Source of the DNA: Synechococcus sp. CC9616
Lineage (GTDB): Bacteria; Cyanobacteriota; Cyanobacteriia; PCC-6307; Cyanobiaceae
Direction of reading: 5' to 3'
DNA length: 64,000 nucleotides
Assembly (NCBI RefSeq): GCF_000515235.1
Contig: NZ_KI911558.1
Location: 138,588-202,587 of the forward strand
Part shown: positions 17,697-27,477 of the stretch, piece after piece
How positions within the stretch are numbered: position 1 is the first letter of the stretch
Layout of the letters: every line of letters starts with the position of its first letter
Position numbers and translations under genes: made by a program
The notes under the pieces: generated by a model
The model's database searches: none
Told to the model about the DNA's origin: nothing
Seen by the model: only the letters and a program-made list of their open reading frames with translations

Positions 17697-19164
17697 AACT
17701 CAGGCCATCGAGTTCCCTGATCAGATCATCCACGCCGCCCTGGTCTTTCAGTTGCTGGAAACTGGAACGCTTGAGATCTTCCAGAAGTGAGGCGAGCAGC
17801 TCCTGGCTTCTCTCCAGCACCGGACCCTGTTCCAGCGACCGGGCCAGCTCTTCCCAGAATCGATTGAACGTCTCATTACTCAGGTTTTCAAGGGCTGGAT
17901 CACGGCGTTCCAGCTGATTACCGGCTCCTTTTGAGAGACCTAGAAGAGAATCCACCAGATTTTCAGCCAACTGACGACTCAGTGCGGATTCAGCCTTCTG
18001 AAGACCGGCAACCCCCCGCAGTGGCTCTGGGATCACTGTTTGATTCAGGCTCTGATGCAACAGGTGTTCGCCAAGAGCCGTGAGTTGTGGACGCATGTTG
18101 GGCCCCACCTGGCTGAGCAGCAGGGGGATCCAAAGCCGCAGTAGCTCAACGAGTTCACGTTCTTCGTTCTGCTCCGTTCCCTGATAACTGCAGAAACCGC
18201 GGATTTGTTGCGGCAACCGAGGTGAGCGGATCACTTGCTGGAGAGCATCCATAACGCGAACTGTGATCACTTCAAAGAGTTCCATCGCCAGCAGGGCGAC
18301 CACGCCGCGACTGATCACAGCCCTCAAGGGCTCCAGTTGAATCAGCCCTGCCCGCGACAGCCTTTCTGTTACTGGAATAACCCGCAGCCATCGGGCCAGG
18401 GGCAGCAGCAAGGGGAGATCGATCCAACGTCTGAGCAGGGCGTCCCGCCAGCGAATTGCTGGATAGCGTCGTTTGAGGCGCCAGGCGCGTAGGCCGATGT
18501 CCATCAGAAACAACAGCTGGAACGGCGTGTCGATCCGCCAGCTGAGATCTGTGGGTTGTCCGCTCTCGTCGATCCCTCTCCAGTAGTTGATCTCCACAAG
18601 GGGGATGATCTGCTTCAACCAGAACTGCCGTTCGCTGTCCCAGCCGTTCGCCTGCAGATGGGGCTTGCTCAACAGCTGGGCCGCTGCCTCCTGAGCAGAG
18701 TCGGTTTGGGCCCTGGAGCGAAGTCTGTTTTTCAGTTTCTCCAGGGCTCCCGCATTGCCGGAACTGAGAAATGGATTGGTTTCGATCAGCTGGACGGTCA
18801 GTCTCTGCTGGTTGTTCAGCATCTCCAACCCTTCCTCTGCGGAGATGCCGTTTTGGGCGATCACCTGGTCCATGGCATGGAAGTGATCGAGATACGTCTC
18901 CGTATCACGATGGGGAAGGATGCCTTTGACCGGGTCGTAAACAGGTGTGATGTCCGGAAGCCAAGGAAGCGGAACAACCAGGGAGAAGGAAGGAATCGGA
19001 TAAAGATTGCGCTGCAGCCAGAAATTCCTCAGTGGGACGTAGCTGATGTCAAAAATCACCCAGCCGAAATTGGCAGCTGCGATCACGGCGATCAGCTGAT
19101 CCCAACGTCTCCAGCCACGAGCACCGACGGAGTGATTCAGGCCTTGCCAGCGTGGACGGATCAT
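17659..19164 (-). CDS. Large cyanobacterial membrane protein, unknown
   Basis: This 501-residue protein has an N-terminal hydrophobic segment (about 22-42), one near 213-226, another near 285-305, and a long, mostly helical and charged C-terminal half (from about 330) that looks cytosolic. The residues between about 90 and 200 are also helical. I do not recognise a named domain. It appears monocistronic and is divergent from lepB with 68 bp between starts. A role in membrane organisation or transport is possible but not supported. Confidence 0.7.
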   Translation of the reverse strand: MIRPRWQGLNHSVGARGWRRWDQLIAVIAAANFGWVIFDISYVPLRNFWLQRNLYPIPSFSLVVPLPWLPDITPVYDPVKGILPHRDTETYLDHFHAMDQVIAQNGISAEEGLEMLNNQQRLTVQLIETNPFLSSGNAGALEKLKNRLRSRAQTDSAQEAAAQLLSKPHLQANGWDSERQFWLKQIIPLVEINYWRGIDESGQPTDLSWRIDTPFQLLFLMDIGLRAWRLKRRYPAIRWRDALLRRWIDLPLLLPLARWLRVIPVTERLSRAGLIQLEPLRAVISRGVVALLAMELFEVITVRVMDALQQVIRSPRLPQQIRGFCSYQGTEQNEERELVELLRLWIPLLLSQVGPNMRPQLTALGEHLLHQSLNQTVIPEPLRGVAGLQKAESALSRQLAENLVDSLLGLSKGAGNQLERRDPALENLSNETFNRFWEELARSLEQGPVLERSQELLASLLEDLKRSSFQQLKDQGGVDDLIRELDGLSFSPPTGQPRRQA

Positions 19165-19232
19165 GGGTCTGCTGGTCAGAGACTGACGTCAGCCTGCCTC
19201 TATGGTGAGGCATCTTTGCCATCTCGGGCCCG

Positions 19233-19904
19233 TTGGCAGTCGAGCAACAGAATCGCTCAAGACTTCACCCGTTCTGGGATTTCTGGGGTCCGGTTCTTTT
19301 CACGTTCGCGCTCTATTTCGGAATACGGCAGTTCGTCGTCGAAGCGCGATACATCCCATCAGGCTCGATGCTTCCTGGCTTGCAGATCCAGGATCGGCTG
19401 CTTGTTGAAAAAATCACTTACATACCGCGTTCTCCTCGCCGTGGCGAAATCGTGGTGTTCAACTCGCCGTATGCCTTCGATCCTGCCCTGAGTGCTTCCG
19501 AGCGGCCCTCACCCCTGCGCTGCATGCTCGTCAATCTGCCGTTGATCGGCCTGATTCCAGGGCTTGGCAATCCTGCCTGTGATGCCTACATCAAACGGGT
19601 GATCGCGATCTCAGGCGACAGGGTTGTGGTGAATCCCCGCGGCGAGGTCACGCTTAATGGAAAGAAGCTCAATGAGCCCTATGTTCGTCAGTACTGCTCG
19701 GTTGATCAGCAGGGCATGAGCCCCTGTCGCACCCTCAGTGGAACGGTGCCGGAAGGGTCTGTGCTGGTCCTGGGGGACAACCGTAAAAACAGCTGGGACG
19801 GACGCTTCTGGCCCAGCAGTCCTTACCTTCCGGAGAAGGAGATCCTCGGCCGGGCATTTGTGCGGTTCTGGCCCCTTAATCGAATTGGAACGCTGAGCGA
19901 CTGA
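19233..19904 (+). CDS. lepB: Signal peptidase I
   Basis: LepB cuts signal peptides from secreted proteins at the membrane. The 223-residue protein has one N-terminal transmembrane helix (residues about 16-34), the catalytic Ser45 in IPSGSMLP and the catalytic Lys121 in YIKRVIAISGD. The later GDNRKNSWDGRFW box is also conserved. A TTG at 19233 is the best start; no ATG upstream gives a matching N-terminus. Its 3' end overlaps the convergent dihydroorotase-like gene by 29 bp. Confidence 0.93.
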   Translation: MAVEQQNRSRLHPFWDFWGPVLFTFALYFGIRQFVVEARYIPSGSMLPGLQIQDRLLVEKITYIPRSPRRGEIVVFNSPYAFDPALSASERPSPLRCMLVNLPLIGLIPGLGNPACDAYIKRVIAISGDRVVVNPRGEVTLNGKKLNEPYVRQYCSVDQQGMSPCRTLSGTVPEGSVLVLGDNRKNSWDGRFWPSSPYLPEKEILGRAFVRFWPLNRIGTLSD

Positions 19905-21153
19905 GACCGCTGGCCAGCACCCGTCCTCTGATGTCCCTGCCTTGGCAGGGAATGTTCGTTGCCAAGGGTGCAGCGGGATCCTGTCGATCCACCCTCCATT
20001 GATGATCTGGATCGAAGATCAGCCAACGATCGCTGCCGGCTGAAAGCCGTTCGGCCGGTTTGTTCAACAGCAAGGACGGACCGAAACTGAGTGCCTGCCA
20101 GAGCTGGGGAACCGACCAACCTGACTGCCGAATCAGCGCTTCCCAAAGAAGCGGTAACACCAGGTGATGGCCACTCAGGCCAGGTGGCCGCTGATCTGCA
20201 GGCAAAAGCATGTCCTCCTCATCGAGGGGCACAGCGTGGACCGCGACGGCTGTAATCAGGCCTTCCTGCAGAGCTTGCTGAAGAGCCAGCCGATCGGCCG
20301 GTGAGCCGATCGATGGCCGGACGCACCAGCCGGGATCGTCGTTTTGCATGCAGCCGCTGTCGGCGATGAGATGCCACCAGCTGACACTGGCCATCGGCGG
20401 ACTGAGTTCGCTGCGCAGCTGCAACACCGCTTCGGCGGTGGAGAGATTCATGCACCGCAGGTTGCGTTGAGGGTGTTGTCTCTGCAGTGCCAGCAGCTGG
20501 GTTAAGGGGAGAAGTTCACTGCTTGTTGGGTCCGGTGCCCAGCCAGCACGCAGCGTTTCCACGCCTTCGCGTGCCAGTCCATCCGCCTGCAGATCTGGAT
20601 CCCGCGGAGCCAGCAGAACAGGCGCTGATTGCATTTCAGCCAGAAGCAGGCCGCGTTCAAGCAGTGCCAAGGGAACGATGGCATCGTCATCGGCAAGACC
20701 GATGGCCCCATGCTCAAGCAGGTCCCCATGGCAGGAGAGATGCTCCCCTTTGCCCTCTGCACTGAAGCTGCCCCAGAGATGGAGCGTCAGCCGTGATGGG
20801 TCGTGCGATTCCAGCAAGGCCAAGCGTTCTGGCCGGTCACGCCAGGTACCGCTGCGGGGTAGCAGGGCGACGGTTCCATAGCCACCGGCGGTGGCGCAAC
20901 GCGTCAGGCTCAGCAGTGTTTCGGCGCGTCCGTTAACCGGGTCCTCCAGGACGGAATGGGGATCCACCAGACAGGGGGCGATCAGCTTGTCCCCTGCCCT
21001 GGTTGGAGCTACGCCCCGTTCTGCTGCAAGGGATCTCGCATTCTCATCGAATCCGCAGAGCACACCGTTCTCGATGAAGACCGCACCGTGCTGCTCGTCC
21101 ACTCCGGGACCATGCAGGATCCGGACAGGGTCCAGCAGCAGGGTGTTTTGCAT
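19876..21153 (-). CDS. Dihydroorotase-like protein lacking metal ligands (probable pseudoenzyme)
   Basis: The 425-residue protein has amidohydrolase layout and length like dihydroorotase (PyrC class I). However the HxH metal motif is replaced by VDPHSVLEDP (one His only, near residue 64), and the later metal His region reads PVLLAPRDPDL. The typical binuclear zinc site therefore cannot form. Related non-catalytic PyrC-like proteins are known to support aspartate transcarbamoylase assembly; such a role here is inference. It lies 5 bp after the two-domain phosphatase gene on the same strand and overlaps lepB by 29 bp. Confidence 0.75.
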   Translation of the reverse strand: MQNTLLLDPVRILHGPGVDEQHGAVFIENGVLCGFDENARSLAAERGVAPTRAGDKLIAPCLVDPHSVLEDPVNGRAETLLSLTRCATAGGYGTVALLPRSGTWRDRPERLALLESHDPSRLTLHLWGSFSAEGKGEHLSCHGDLLEHGAIGLADDDAIVPLALLERGLLLAEMQSAPVLLAPRDPDLQADGLAREGVETLRAGWAPDPTSSELLPLTQLLALQRQHPQRNLRCMNLSTAEAVLQLRSELSPPMASVSWWHLIADSGCMQNDDPGWCVRPSIGSPADRLALQQALQEGLITAVAVHAVPLDEEDMLLPADQRPPGLSGHHLVLPLLWEALIRQSGWSVPQLWQALSFGPSLLLNKPAERLSAGSDRWLIFDPDHQWRVDRQDPAAPLATNIPCQGRDIRGRVLASGLSRSAFQFD

Positions 21154-21158
21154 GGTCT

Positions 21159-22511
21159 TTAAAGGGCGCCTGCCGCGGTCCGATCGATCACGCTGCCGAA
21201 GTGCGAGGTGAGATTCAGGCAGGTCACCACTGCAGGCTGGCCTGAATCTGTTGGGATGTCGACCACGGTGACGCCTCCGTTGCCCTGTTTCACCATCCAG
21301 ATGTCAGCCGGTGTGAGGCCGAGCAGATCGCAAAGAATGGTTTTGTTGACCGCGTCATGGGCAACCACCAGGGCGGTTTCCTCATCCTTCAGCTGGGTAG
21401 CAATCTCCCCCCAGCTGCGAACAGATCGTGCCCAGACATCCTGGATCGTCTCACCATCAGGCATCTGCACGGTTTCCGGCGCTCGTTTCCAGGTGTCCAG
21501 CAGCTCAGACCAATCATCGCGGATCTCGGATTCGAGCTTGCCTTCCCAGGCACCGTGCCCGATCTCAACCAGTCCGTCGGTCTGGCGGAGACTGACGGAT
21601 GGATGGCTCTTCAGGATGATCTCAGCGGTTTCCGTTGGCCGTGATAGGCAGCTGCTCCAGGCTCCGTCGATGCGGATGTCCTTGAGAAACTCCTGAGCCG
21701 CTGCGGCCTGTTGTCGTCCGTGATCGTTCAGAGGGATGTCGATCTGACCTTGAAAGCGTCCTGCCCTGTTCCAGTCGGTTTCCCCATGCCGAACCAAAAT
21801 CAGGCGAGCTCCCGCTGTTTTCGGTGGCAGTGGCGAGAGGTGGGTTGTGCTGTTGAGGCATTCGATCTGAACCAGGGGCTTCTCCTCTCCCGGCTGAAGG
21901 TTGACGATCGACAGGGAGGTGTTGTCAACGCGGAGGCGTCTGAAGCCATGGTCTGGTTCCCCCAGCATTACGAGCATCAGGCAACGAAGGATGGCGTTGT
22001 GTGCCACCACGAGCACGGTGTCGTTTCCGGTTAACGCATGCCGTTGAAACAAAGCGTCCAGGAAGCCACGTGCCTGCTGCATTAGCTCCACTAGGGGCCG
22101 GTAAGTTCTGCCATCGCTGTGCGTCAGCTCGAGCTCCATCGGCCGACGTTTCCAGGTGTCGTAAAGCTCGGGGAAGCGTTGCGTCAGCTCGTCGATCAGC
22201 AACCCGCTCCAGGGATTGAGGTCGACCTCCAGCAGCCCGTCATCAAACTCGGGTTGTGGTGCAGCGGCGTCGCGGCCCTCAAGCAGGCTGGTGGTGGTCG
22301 ACGCCGCTCGTCTCAACGGTGAGCTGTAGATCGCATCAATTGGGACATCAGCCAGTGACCGACCGAGCCGGCGAGCTTGTTCATGCCCTTCTTCGCTCAG
22401 ATTGGACAGGTCGTCGCGCCCTTGAATGCGACGTTCCTTGTTGAAACTGCTTAGGCCGTGTCGGACCAGAAGAAGACGAAGAGGCACCGTTCGGCAACGT
22501 GGCGCGGCCAT
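21159..22511 (-). CDS. Two-domain histidine phosphatase (phosphoglycerate mutase-like)
   Basis: This 450-residue protein is a tandem of two histidine phosphatase domains. The first has LLVRHGLSSFN near residue 14 and VVAHNAILR near 178; the second has LVRHGETDWN near 238 and VVAHDAVNK near 390. In each, the RHG histidine becomes phosphorylated and the second His assists, so both look catalytically complete. Substrates could be phosphoglycerate, phosphoserine or cofactor phosphates. Start at ATG 22511 was chosen because the domain begins within 15 residues; an upstream extension to 22676 would run into the divergent gene's coding region. Confidence 0.85.
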   Translation of the reverse strand: MAAPRCRTVPLRLLLVRHGLSSFNKERRIQGRDDLSNLSEEGHEQARRLGRSLADVPIDAIYSSPLRRAASTTTSLLEGRDAAAPQPEFDDGLLEVDLNPWSGLLIDELTQRFPELYDTWKRRPMELELTHSDGRTYRPLVELMQQARGFLDALFQRHALTGNDTVLVVAHNAILRCLMLVMLGEPDHGFRRLRVDNTSLSIVNLQPGEEKPLVQIECLNSTTHLSPLPPKTAGARLILVRHGETDWNRAGRFQGQIDIPLNDHGRQQAAAAQEFLKDIRIDGAWSSCLSRPTETAEIILKSHPSVSLRQTDGLVEIGHGAWEGKLESEIRDDWSELLDTWKRAPETVQMPDGETIQDVWARSVRSWGEIATQLKDEETALVVAHDAVNKTILCDLLGLTPADIWMVKQGNGGVTVVDIPTDSGQPAVVTCLNLTSHFGSVIDRTAAGAL

Positions 22512-22560
22512 CGTATGGGGCGATGTCCGCAGGGGGACAATCGAATGACATTGCGTTGAC

Positions 22561-23832
22561 GTGGTGCCGCCCAGCGCTTCAAGACCAACCAATCCGGCAT
22601 GGAAGACGGCTCTGGCCGTCCTGTCGTTGATGCTGGCCGCGGCCATCTGGCTGGTCGGATTGGTCGACAGCCTCACGCGCCCGTCGGTGGCGCCTTCGCT
22701 GCAAGTTCAGCAACAGGAACTGAGTCTCCTTGCGCAGCCCTCTGTTCCGGAAAAACTGCAAGCACTTCTCGTGGGACGCGATCCCCGTGAGGTCCTGCTG
22801 CAGGCTCTGCAGGAGAGCCCTCCGGATCGGCTCGATCAGCGTCAGCAGGCGTTGTTGTCACTTCTGTCAGCAGAGCCTGTTGTCTCTCCAGACCTTCCGC
22901 CAAAGCTCAAGGACGATGCCCTTCTGGTTCGGTTGCGCTGTGAGGCTGCCAGGGGCAGTGCCTCGGCCTGCAACGACACCAGCGTGTCGCAAGCTGCAGC
23001 TTTGCGACTTGCCCTCAGCGTGTCGCTGCCATTGCTGAGCGTGATCGGCGGCGTGGTGCTGCTGCTTCGCCAGGGTTGGCTCCGCGTTTTTGGCCGTCAC
23101 TCTCCATGGCCGCCGGTGCGGGGCCCCGCACTGACCCTGGTGGACATGGTGCTGCTGGTTGCTGGTGGATTTGTCGTAGTTAGCGCTGTTGGCGTGCCCG
23201 TTGTGGCGGCCCCACTGGTGCGTTCACTGACCTCGGGCTTGGCGAGTCCCCGACGTGAAGCCCTCGGAGTGGTGATTCAGTACGGCGTGATGGCTCTACC
23301 GAGCTTGCTGATCCTGAGGCGACAGCTTCGGGCTCTCCCCTCTGATCAAACCCCTGCAGACGGCTGGTTGCAGTGGAAGTTCAAACCGGTCACGTCTGCC
23401 GTGGGCTCGGCGGTCGCCGGATGGCTGATGGTCACACCGGTTGTCATGCTCACCGGCTGGTTGTTGGTGAAGATCGTTGGGGATCCAGGGGGCAGCAATC
23501 CTCTGCTGGAACTGGTGCTCGGCAGTCGAGATCCGCTTGCCCTGGTTCTGCTGGCGTTCACGGCCGTTGTGTTGGCTCCCCTGTTCGAGGAGTTGATTTT
23601 CCGCGGTGCGCTGTTGCCTGTTCTGGCAGATCGTCTAGGTGCCATCACGGGGGTGGTGCTGAGTGCGCTGTTATTCGGTCTGGCGCATATCAGCATCGGC
23701 GAACTTGCCCCTCTCACGGTCCTGGGCATTGGCTTGGCGCTGGTCCGGCTCAGCACCGGGCGCTTGTTTCCCTGCGTCCTGATGCACGCCCTCTGGAACG
23801 CGATCACCTTCGTCAATCTTCTTTTGCTGTAA
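22561..23832 (+). CDS. CPBP-family intramembrane protease (CAAX-protease-like)
   Basis: The 423-residue protein has multiple membrane spans: one near residues 11-30, one at about 147-165, several between 195 and 330, then the core. The CPBP signature is present: EELIFRG with Glu343-Glu344 and Arg348, then LLFGLAHIS and LMHALWNAITF providing the further His/Asn residues. Such glutamic intramembrane proteases process or protect membrane proteins; substrate unknown. Start is GTG at 22561, 49 bp from the divergent phosphatase start. Confidence 0.85.
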   Translation: MVPPSASRPTNPAWKTALAVLSLMLAAAIWLVGLVDSLTRPSVAPSLQVQQQELSLLAQPSVPEKLQALLVGRDPREVLLQALQESPPDRLDQRQQALLSLLSAEPVVSPDLPPKLKDDALLVRLRCEAARGSASACNDTSVSQAAALRLALSVSLPLLSVIGGVVLLLRQGWLRVFGRHSPWPPVRGPALTLVDMVLLVAGGFVVVSAVGVPVVAAPLVRSLTSGLASPRREALGVVIQYGVMALPSLLILRRQLRALPSDQTPADGWLQWKFKPVTSAVGSAVAGWLMVTPVVMLTGWLLVKIVGDPGGSNPLLELVLGSRDPLALVLLAFTAVVLAPLFEELIFRGALLPVLADRLGAITGVVLSALLFGLAHISIGELAPLTVLGIGLALVRLSTGRLFPCVLMHALWNAITFVNLLLL

Positions 23833-23899
23833 AGGCTTCCGGCGGCAGCCTTGCCGAGGGCCAACGCGAGTGGTTCACTGGCACATTCGCCCTTTTACG

Positions 23900-24337
23900 G
23901 TGGTTGCCGCACCGGAGCCTCGTCCTTCTGCAACCACGCTGGAGCTGATCCAGGGCTCGATGTCGGCCGGACGTGTGGCACGTCGTTCGCCGCTGCTGGG
24001 AGGCCTCCATCGCCTGATGGATGGAACAATGCTGGGCGTTTTGGCTGCAGTGGCCGTCCTCGCTGGCCTGACACTGCATTGGCAGCATCGATGGACTGTG
24101 TCCTTCAACCGTCTTGAAGGCACCCGTTCCCTGTCCCATCGCTTAACGGAATCCACGGCCCTGATGGAACGTCATCTTCTGCGGGTGAGTCAGCGTCCCA
24201 ACCAGCTGGTTCCCACCAAGGTGGAGAACCTTGTGTACCTCAAGCGGCCAGCGGCGACGTCTGAACCCGTCGAATCAGCGTCGATGCTGCCTTCTCTTGA
24301 TGAACTGGTCGTCCAGAGAATTCGGCCGGGTTATTGA
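23900..24337 (+). CDS. FtsL-like bitopic membrane protein upstream of ftsI
   Basis: From GTG 23900 the product is 145 residues: a 44-residue polar N-terminus, one transmembrane helix (LGVLAAVAVLAGLTLHW, about 46-62), then a Leu/Glu/Arg-rich stretch that could form a short coiled coil, and a polar tail. Topology, size and position directly before the septal penicillin-binding protein match FtsL, the divisome linker, though sequence alone does not prove it. Its stop overlaps the ftsI start by 1 base (TGATG). A GTG at 23870 would add ten residues. Confidence 0.6.
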   Translation: MVAAPEPRPSATTLELIQGSMSAGRVARRSPLLGGLHRLMDGTMLGVLAAVAVLAGLTLHWQHRWTVSFNRLEGTRSLSHRLTESTALMERHLLRVSQRPNQLVPTKVENLVYLKRPAATSEPVESASMLPSLDELVVQRIRPGY

Positions 24338-26145
24338 TGAGCCCAAGGTTGTCCACACCAAGAAAGCCGTCGACGAACCGTGCGCGCACGCGCGTTATCC
24401 CTCTTCAGAAGGTTCCCTCACAACGACTCTGGTGGGTGTTTCTGATCCTGAGTGCGGGGCTGCTGGGGTTGATGGGTCGGATGGCTTGGCTGCAGCTGGT
24501 GCAGACCAACGAACTGGAGGCAAGGGCACGTCAGCTTCAAACGCAGCAGAGCCAGCCGTTAGGCCAACGCCGCCCAATCGTTGATCGTCATGGCCGGCTT
24601 GTCGCCATGGATGAGGAACGTTTCCGTCTCTGGGCTCATCCCCGCTACTTCAATTTCCCCGGCGATCCCCTCGACATGGTCCGATCACCGGAGGATGTGG
24701 CTGAGCGCCTCGCTTCCCTGTTGTCGGTACCGAAGGACTCTCTGCTCCGTGAGATGGGGACTCAGGACTCTGGGATCAAGCTGGGAAGCGGCATTGATCC
24801 GGAGACGGCATCCAGAATCCGTGCTCTCGGGATCAGTGGTCTTGATCTGGAGGTTTACCCCCAGCGCATTTATCCCCAGGGTGATCTCTTTGCCAATGTC
24901 GTTGGCTTTCTCAACGACGAACGCATCGCTCAGGCAGGGCTGGAACAGAGTCGGGATGATGAACTGCTCCGTCACGAACAAGCCCGCAGTCTTCGGCGGG
25001 GAGCCGACGGCACTCCCCTTCCGGATGATTTGGCGCCAGGTGTGTTCTTTGGTGATGACCTGCGCCTTCAGCTGACTCTGGACTCAAGGCTTCAGGAGCT
25101 TTCCGCCAAGGCGCTGACGGCTCAGGTGAAGAAGTGGAACGCGAAAAAGGGAGCCGTGATCGTGATGGATGCCAGCAATGGTGAGTTGCTTGTCCTTGCC
25201 TCCACGCCCACGTACGACCCGAATCAGTTCTGGCAGTTCCATCCAGGACGTTTTCGAGAATGGTCTGTGCAGGACCTGTACGAACCCGGCTCGACGTTCA
25301 AGCCCATCAACCTTGCCCTCGCTTTGCAGGAAGGAGCCATCCAACCCGGTGATCGGGTTCACGATGTCGGTCGTTTACAGATCGGTGGGTGGCCGATCAA
25401 CAATCACGACAAGCGCGCGAACGGACTCGTTGATTTTCCAACGGTTCTTCAGGTGTCCAGCAATGTCGGCATGGTGCAGGCCATGCGTCAACTCCAGGAT
25501 GATGTCTACTGGGACTGGATGAAGCGCCTTGGAATTGACGCCAAGCCGGATACTGATTTGCCAGGGGCCGTGGCCGGCCAACTCAAAACCAAAGAGCAGT
25601 TCACCACGCAGCCGATTGAGCCGGCGACGACTGCTTTTGGACAAGGGTTCTCTCTGACTCCGCTCAAGCTGGCTCAACTGCATGCTCTTCTGGCCAACGG
25701 CGGCCGTCTTGTCAGCCCACACATCACGAGAGGCTTCCGTTCCGGCAGTGCGTTAGCCCCGGCGAGTGCTCCGAACGGCCAGCAGCTGCTGAAGCCAGAG
25801 GTCACCAAAACCCTGATGAGTTGGATGGAGTCTGTGGTTGATAAGGGGAGCGGCAAAGGCGTGAAAACGCCGGGCTACCGCATCGGCGGTAAGACCGGCA
25901 CTGCTCAAAAGGCTCTGAATGGCATCTACCTGCCAGGGGCCAAGATCTGCAGTTTTGTGGCAGCACTTCCGATCGAAAAGCCGCGTTACGTCGTTCTGGT
26001 TGTTGTCGATGAGCCTCAGGGCGATAACGCCTACGGATCAACCGTGGCTGTCCCCGTGGCCAAACAGGTGATCGATGCCCTGCTGGTGGTGGAAAAAATT
26101 CCTCCGTCCAAACCAGCAGAATTGAACAAGGTCGCGAAGAGCTGA
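24337..26145 (+). CDS. ftsI: Septal peptidoglycan transpeptidase FtsI (penicillin-binding protein)
   Basis: FtsI cross-links peptidoglycan at the division site. The 602-residue protein has a basic cytoplasmic N-terminus, one transmembrane helix (about 31-52), a dimerisation domain and a C-terminal transpeptidase domain. The active-site motifs are S319-T-F-K322, SSNVGM (SxN) near 380 and GKTGTAQ with Lys519. ATG 24337 is favoured because it overlaps the stop of the upstream FtsL-like gene by one base, suggesting coupled translation. Confidence 0.95.
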   Translation: MSPRLSTPRKPSTNRARTRVIPLQKVPSQRLWWVFLILSAGLLGLMGRMAWLQLVQTNELEARARQLQTQQSQPLGQRRPIVDRHGRLVAMDEERFRLWAHPRYFNFPGDPLDMVRSPEDVAERLASLLSVPKDSLLREMGTQDSGIKLGSGIDPETASRIRALGISGLDLEVYPQRIYPQGDLFANVVGFLNDERIAQAGLEQSRDDELLRHEQARSLRRGADGTPLPDDLAPGVFFGDDLRLQLTLDSRLQELSAKALTAQVKKWNAKKGAVIVMDASNGELLVLASTPTYDPNQFWQFHPGRFREWSVQDLYEPGSTFKPINLALALQEGAIQPGDRVHDVGRLQIGGWPINNHDKRANGLVDFPTVLQVSSNVGMVQAMRQLQDDVYWDWMKRLGIDAKPDTDLPGAVAGQLKTKEQFTTQPIEPATTAFGQGFSLTPLKLAQLHALLANGGRLVSPHITRGFRSGSALAPASAPNGQQLLKPEVTKTLMSWMESVVDKGSGKGVKTPGYRIGGKTGTAQKALNGIYLPGAKICSFVAALPIEKPRYVVLVVVDEPQGDNAYGSTVAVPVAKQVIDALLVVEKIPPSKPAELNKVAKS

Positions 26146-26195
26146 CGCCTGGAAAAACGTCGCTACGTTACGAACGAAGGCCCGAATCTCCAGCT

Positions 26196-27368
26196 ATGGC
26201 CAGCTTGCTCGAGCAGCTCTCGTCCATGACCGTGGTCGTGGCGGATACCGGTGATCTCGAAGCGATTCGCAAGTTCACCCCCCGCGACGCCACCACAAAT
26301 CCGTCCCTGATTCTCGCGGCTGCCCAGATCCCCGCCTATCAGAGTTTGATTGATGAGGCGCTGAGATCGTCTCGCAAACTCATCGGTCCGAATGCACCTG
26401 TTGAGGATGTGGTGCATGAGGCTCTCGACGAAATCAGCGTGATCTTCGGCAAGGAGATCCTCAAGATCGTTCCCCGTCGTGTGTCGACGGAAGTGGATGC
26501 GCGCCTGAGTTACGACACGGACGCCACGATCGAAAAAGGTCGGAAGTTGATTCGCCTTTACAACGATGCCGGCATCAGCAATGACAGGGTTTTGATCAAG
26601 ATCGCCTCCACCTGGGAGGGGATCAAGGCTGCTGAGGTTCTTGAAAAGGAAGGCATCCACTGCAACCTCACGCTTCTGTTTGGATTCGGCCAAGCCGTTG
26701 CCTGTGCTGAAGCCGGTGTCACCCTGATTTCACCGTTTGTCGGGCGCATCCTCGACTGGTACAAGGCTGATACCGGGCGCGATTCCTATCCAGGTCCGGA
26801 GGATCCCGGTGTGATTTCGGTGACCCGGATTTTCAATTACTACAAGACCTTCGGCTACAAAACCGAGGTGATGGGCGCCAGCTTCAGAAACATCGACGAA
26901 ATCACCGAGCTGGCTGGTTGCGATCTGCTCACGATCTCACCCAAGCTGCTAGATCAGCTGCGGGAGAGCAACGTTGAGCTCACGCAGAAGCTCGATGGTT
27001 CCAACCCCACGGGCGGCGAAGACCAGATCCATGTGGATCGGGAGCGGTTTGACGCGATGATGAAGGACGACCGGATGGCTTCCGACAAGCTCGGTGAAGG
27101 CATCAAGGGATTCAGCAAGGCGATCGAAACGCTGGAGCACCAACTCGCCCATCGTCTCGCTGAACTGGAGGGTGGTTCTGCCTTCAGTCATGCCGTCCAG
27201 GAGATCTTCATGCTGAATGACATGAACGGCGATGGCTCGATCACCCGGGATGAGTGGCTGGGCAGTGATGCCGTGTTTGATGCCCTGGACAAGGACCACG
27301 ATGGCTTGATCTCCCAGGAGGATGTCCGTCAGGGCTTCGGTGCTGCTCTGGCGCTCACCACCGCTTAA
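26196..27368 (+). CDS. tal: Transaldolase with C-terminal EF-hand pair
   Basis: Transaldolase moves dihydroxyacetone units between sugar phosphates in the pentose phosphate pathway; in cyanobacteria it matters mostly in dark carbon breakdown. The 390-residue protein has the family start DATTNPSL (residues 31-38), the Schiff-base Lys135 in [12 protein letters not shown] and a standard barrel to about residue 315. Beyond this is an extension with two calcium-binding EF-hand loops, [12 protein letters not shown] (342-353) and [12 protein letters not shown] (365-376), whose acidic positions are intact. Calcium control of the enzyme is inference. Confidence 0.95.
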   Translation: MASLLEQLSSMTVVVADTGDLEAIRKFTPRDATTNPSLILAAAQIPAYQSLIDEALRSSRKLIGPNAPVEDVVHEALDEISVIFGKEILKIVPRRVSTEVDARLSYDTDATIEKGRKLIRLYNDAGISNDRVLIKIASTWEGIKAAEVLEKEGIHCNLTLLFGFGQAVACAEAGVTLISPFVGRILDWYKADTGRDSYPGPEDPGVISVTRIFNYYKTFGYKTEVMGASFRNIDEITELAGCDLLTISPKLLDQLRESNVELTQKLDGSNPTGGEDQIHVDRERFDAMMKDDRMASDKLGEGIKGFSKAIETLEHQLAHRLAELEGGSAFSHAVQEIFMLNDMNGDGSITRDEWLGSDAVFDALDKDHDGLISQEDVRQGFGAALALTTA

Positions 27369-27385
27369 GTCCAGCTCCGCGATGA

Positions 27386-27445
27386 AGACGAGTTGAAGAC
27401 GGTGTCATTTGAAGACGGTGTCATTACCTCGTCTTCAACTCGTCT
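27386..27445 (+). repeat. Long hairpin with internal direct repeats after tal
   Basis: A perfect 15-bp inverted repeat (27386-27400 with 27431-27445) encloses 30 bases. The left arm and loop contain a 15-base direct repeat, 27395-27409 and 27411-27425, with a period of 16. It lies just past the tal stop and before the CNB-domain gene. No T-run follows, so a simple intrinsic terminator is not obvious. It could be an RNA processing or stability element. Confidence 0.7.
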
Positions 27446-27477
27446 GATCATTCTTCAGAGGTCTTCCCTTCGTCGTC

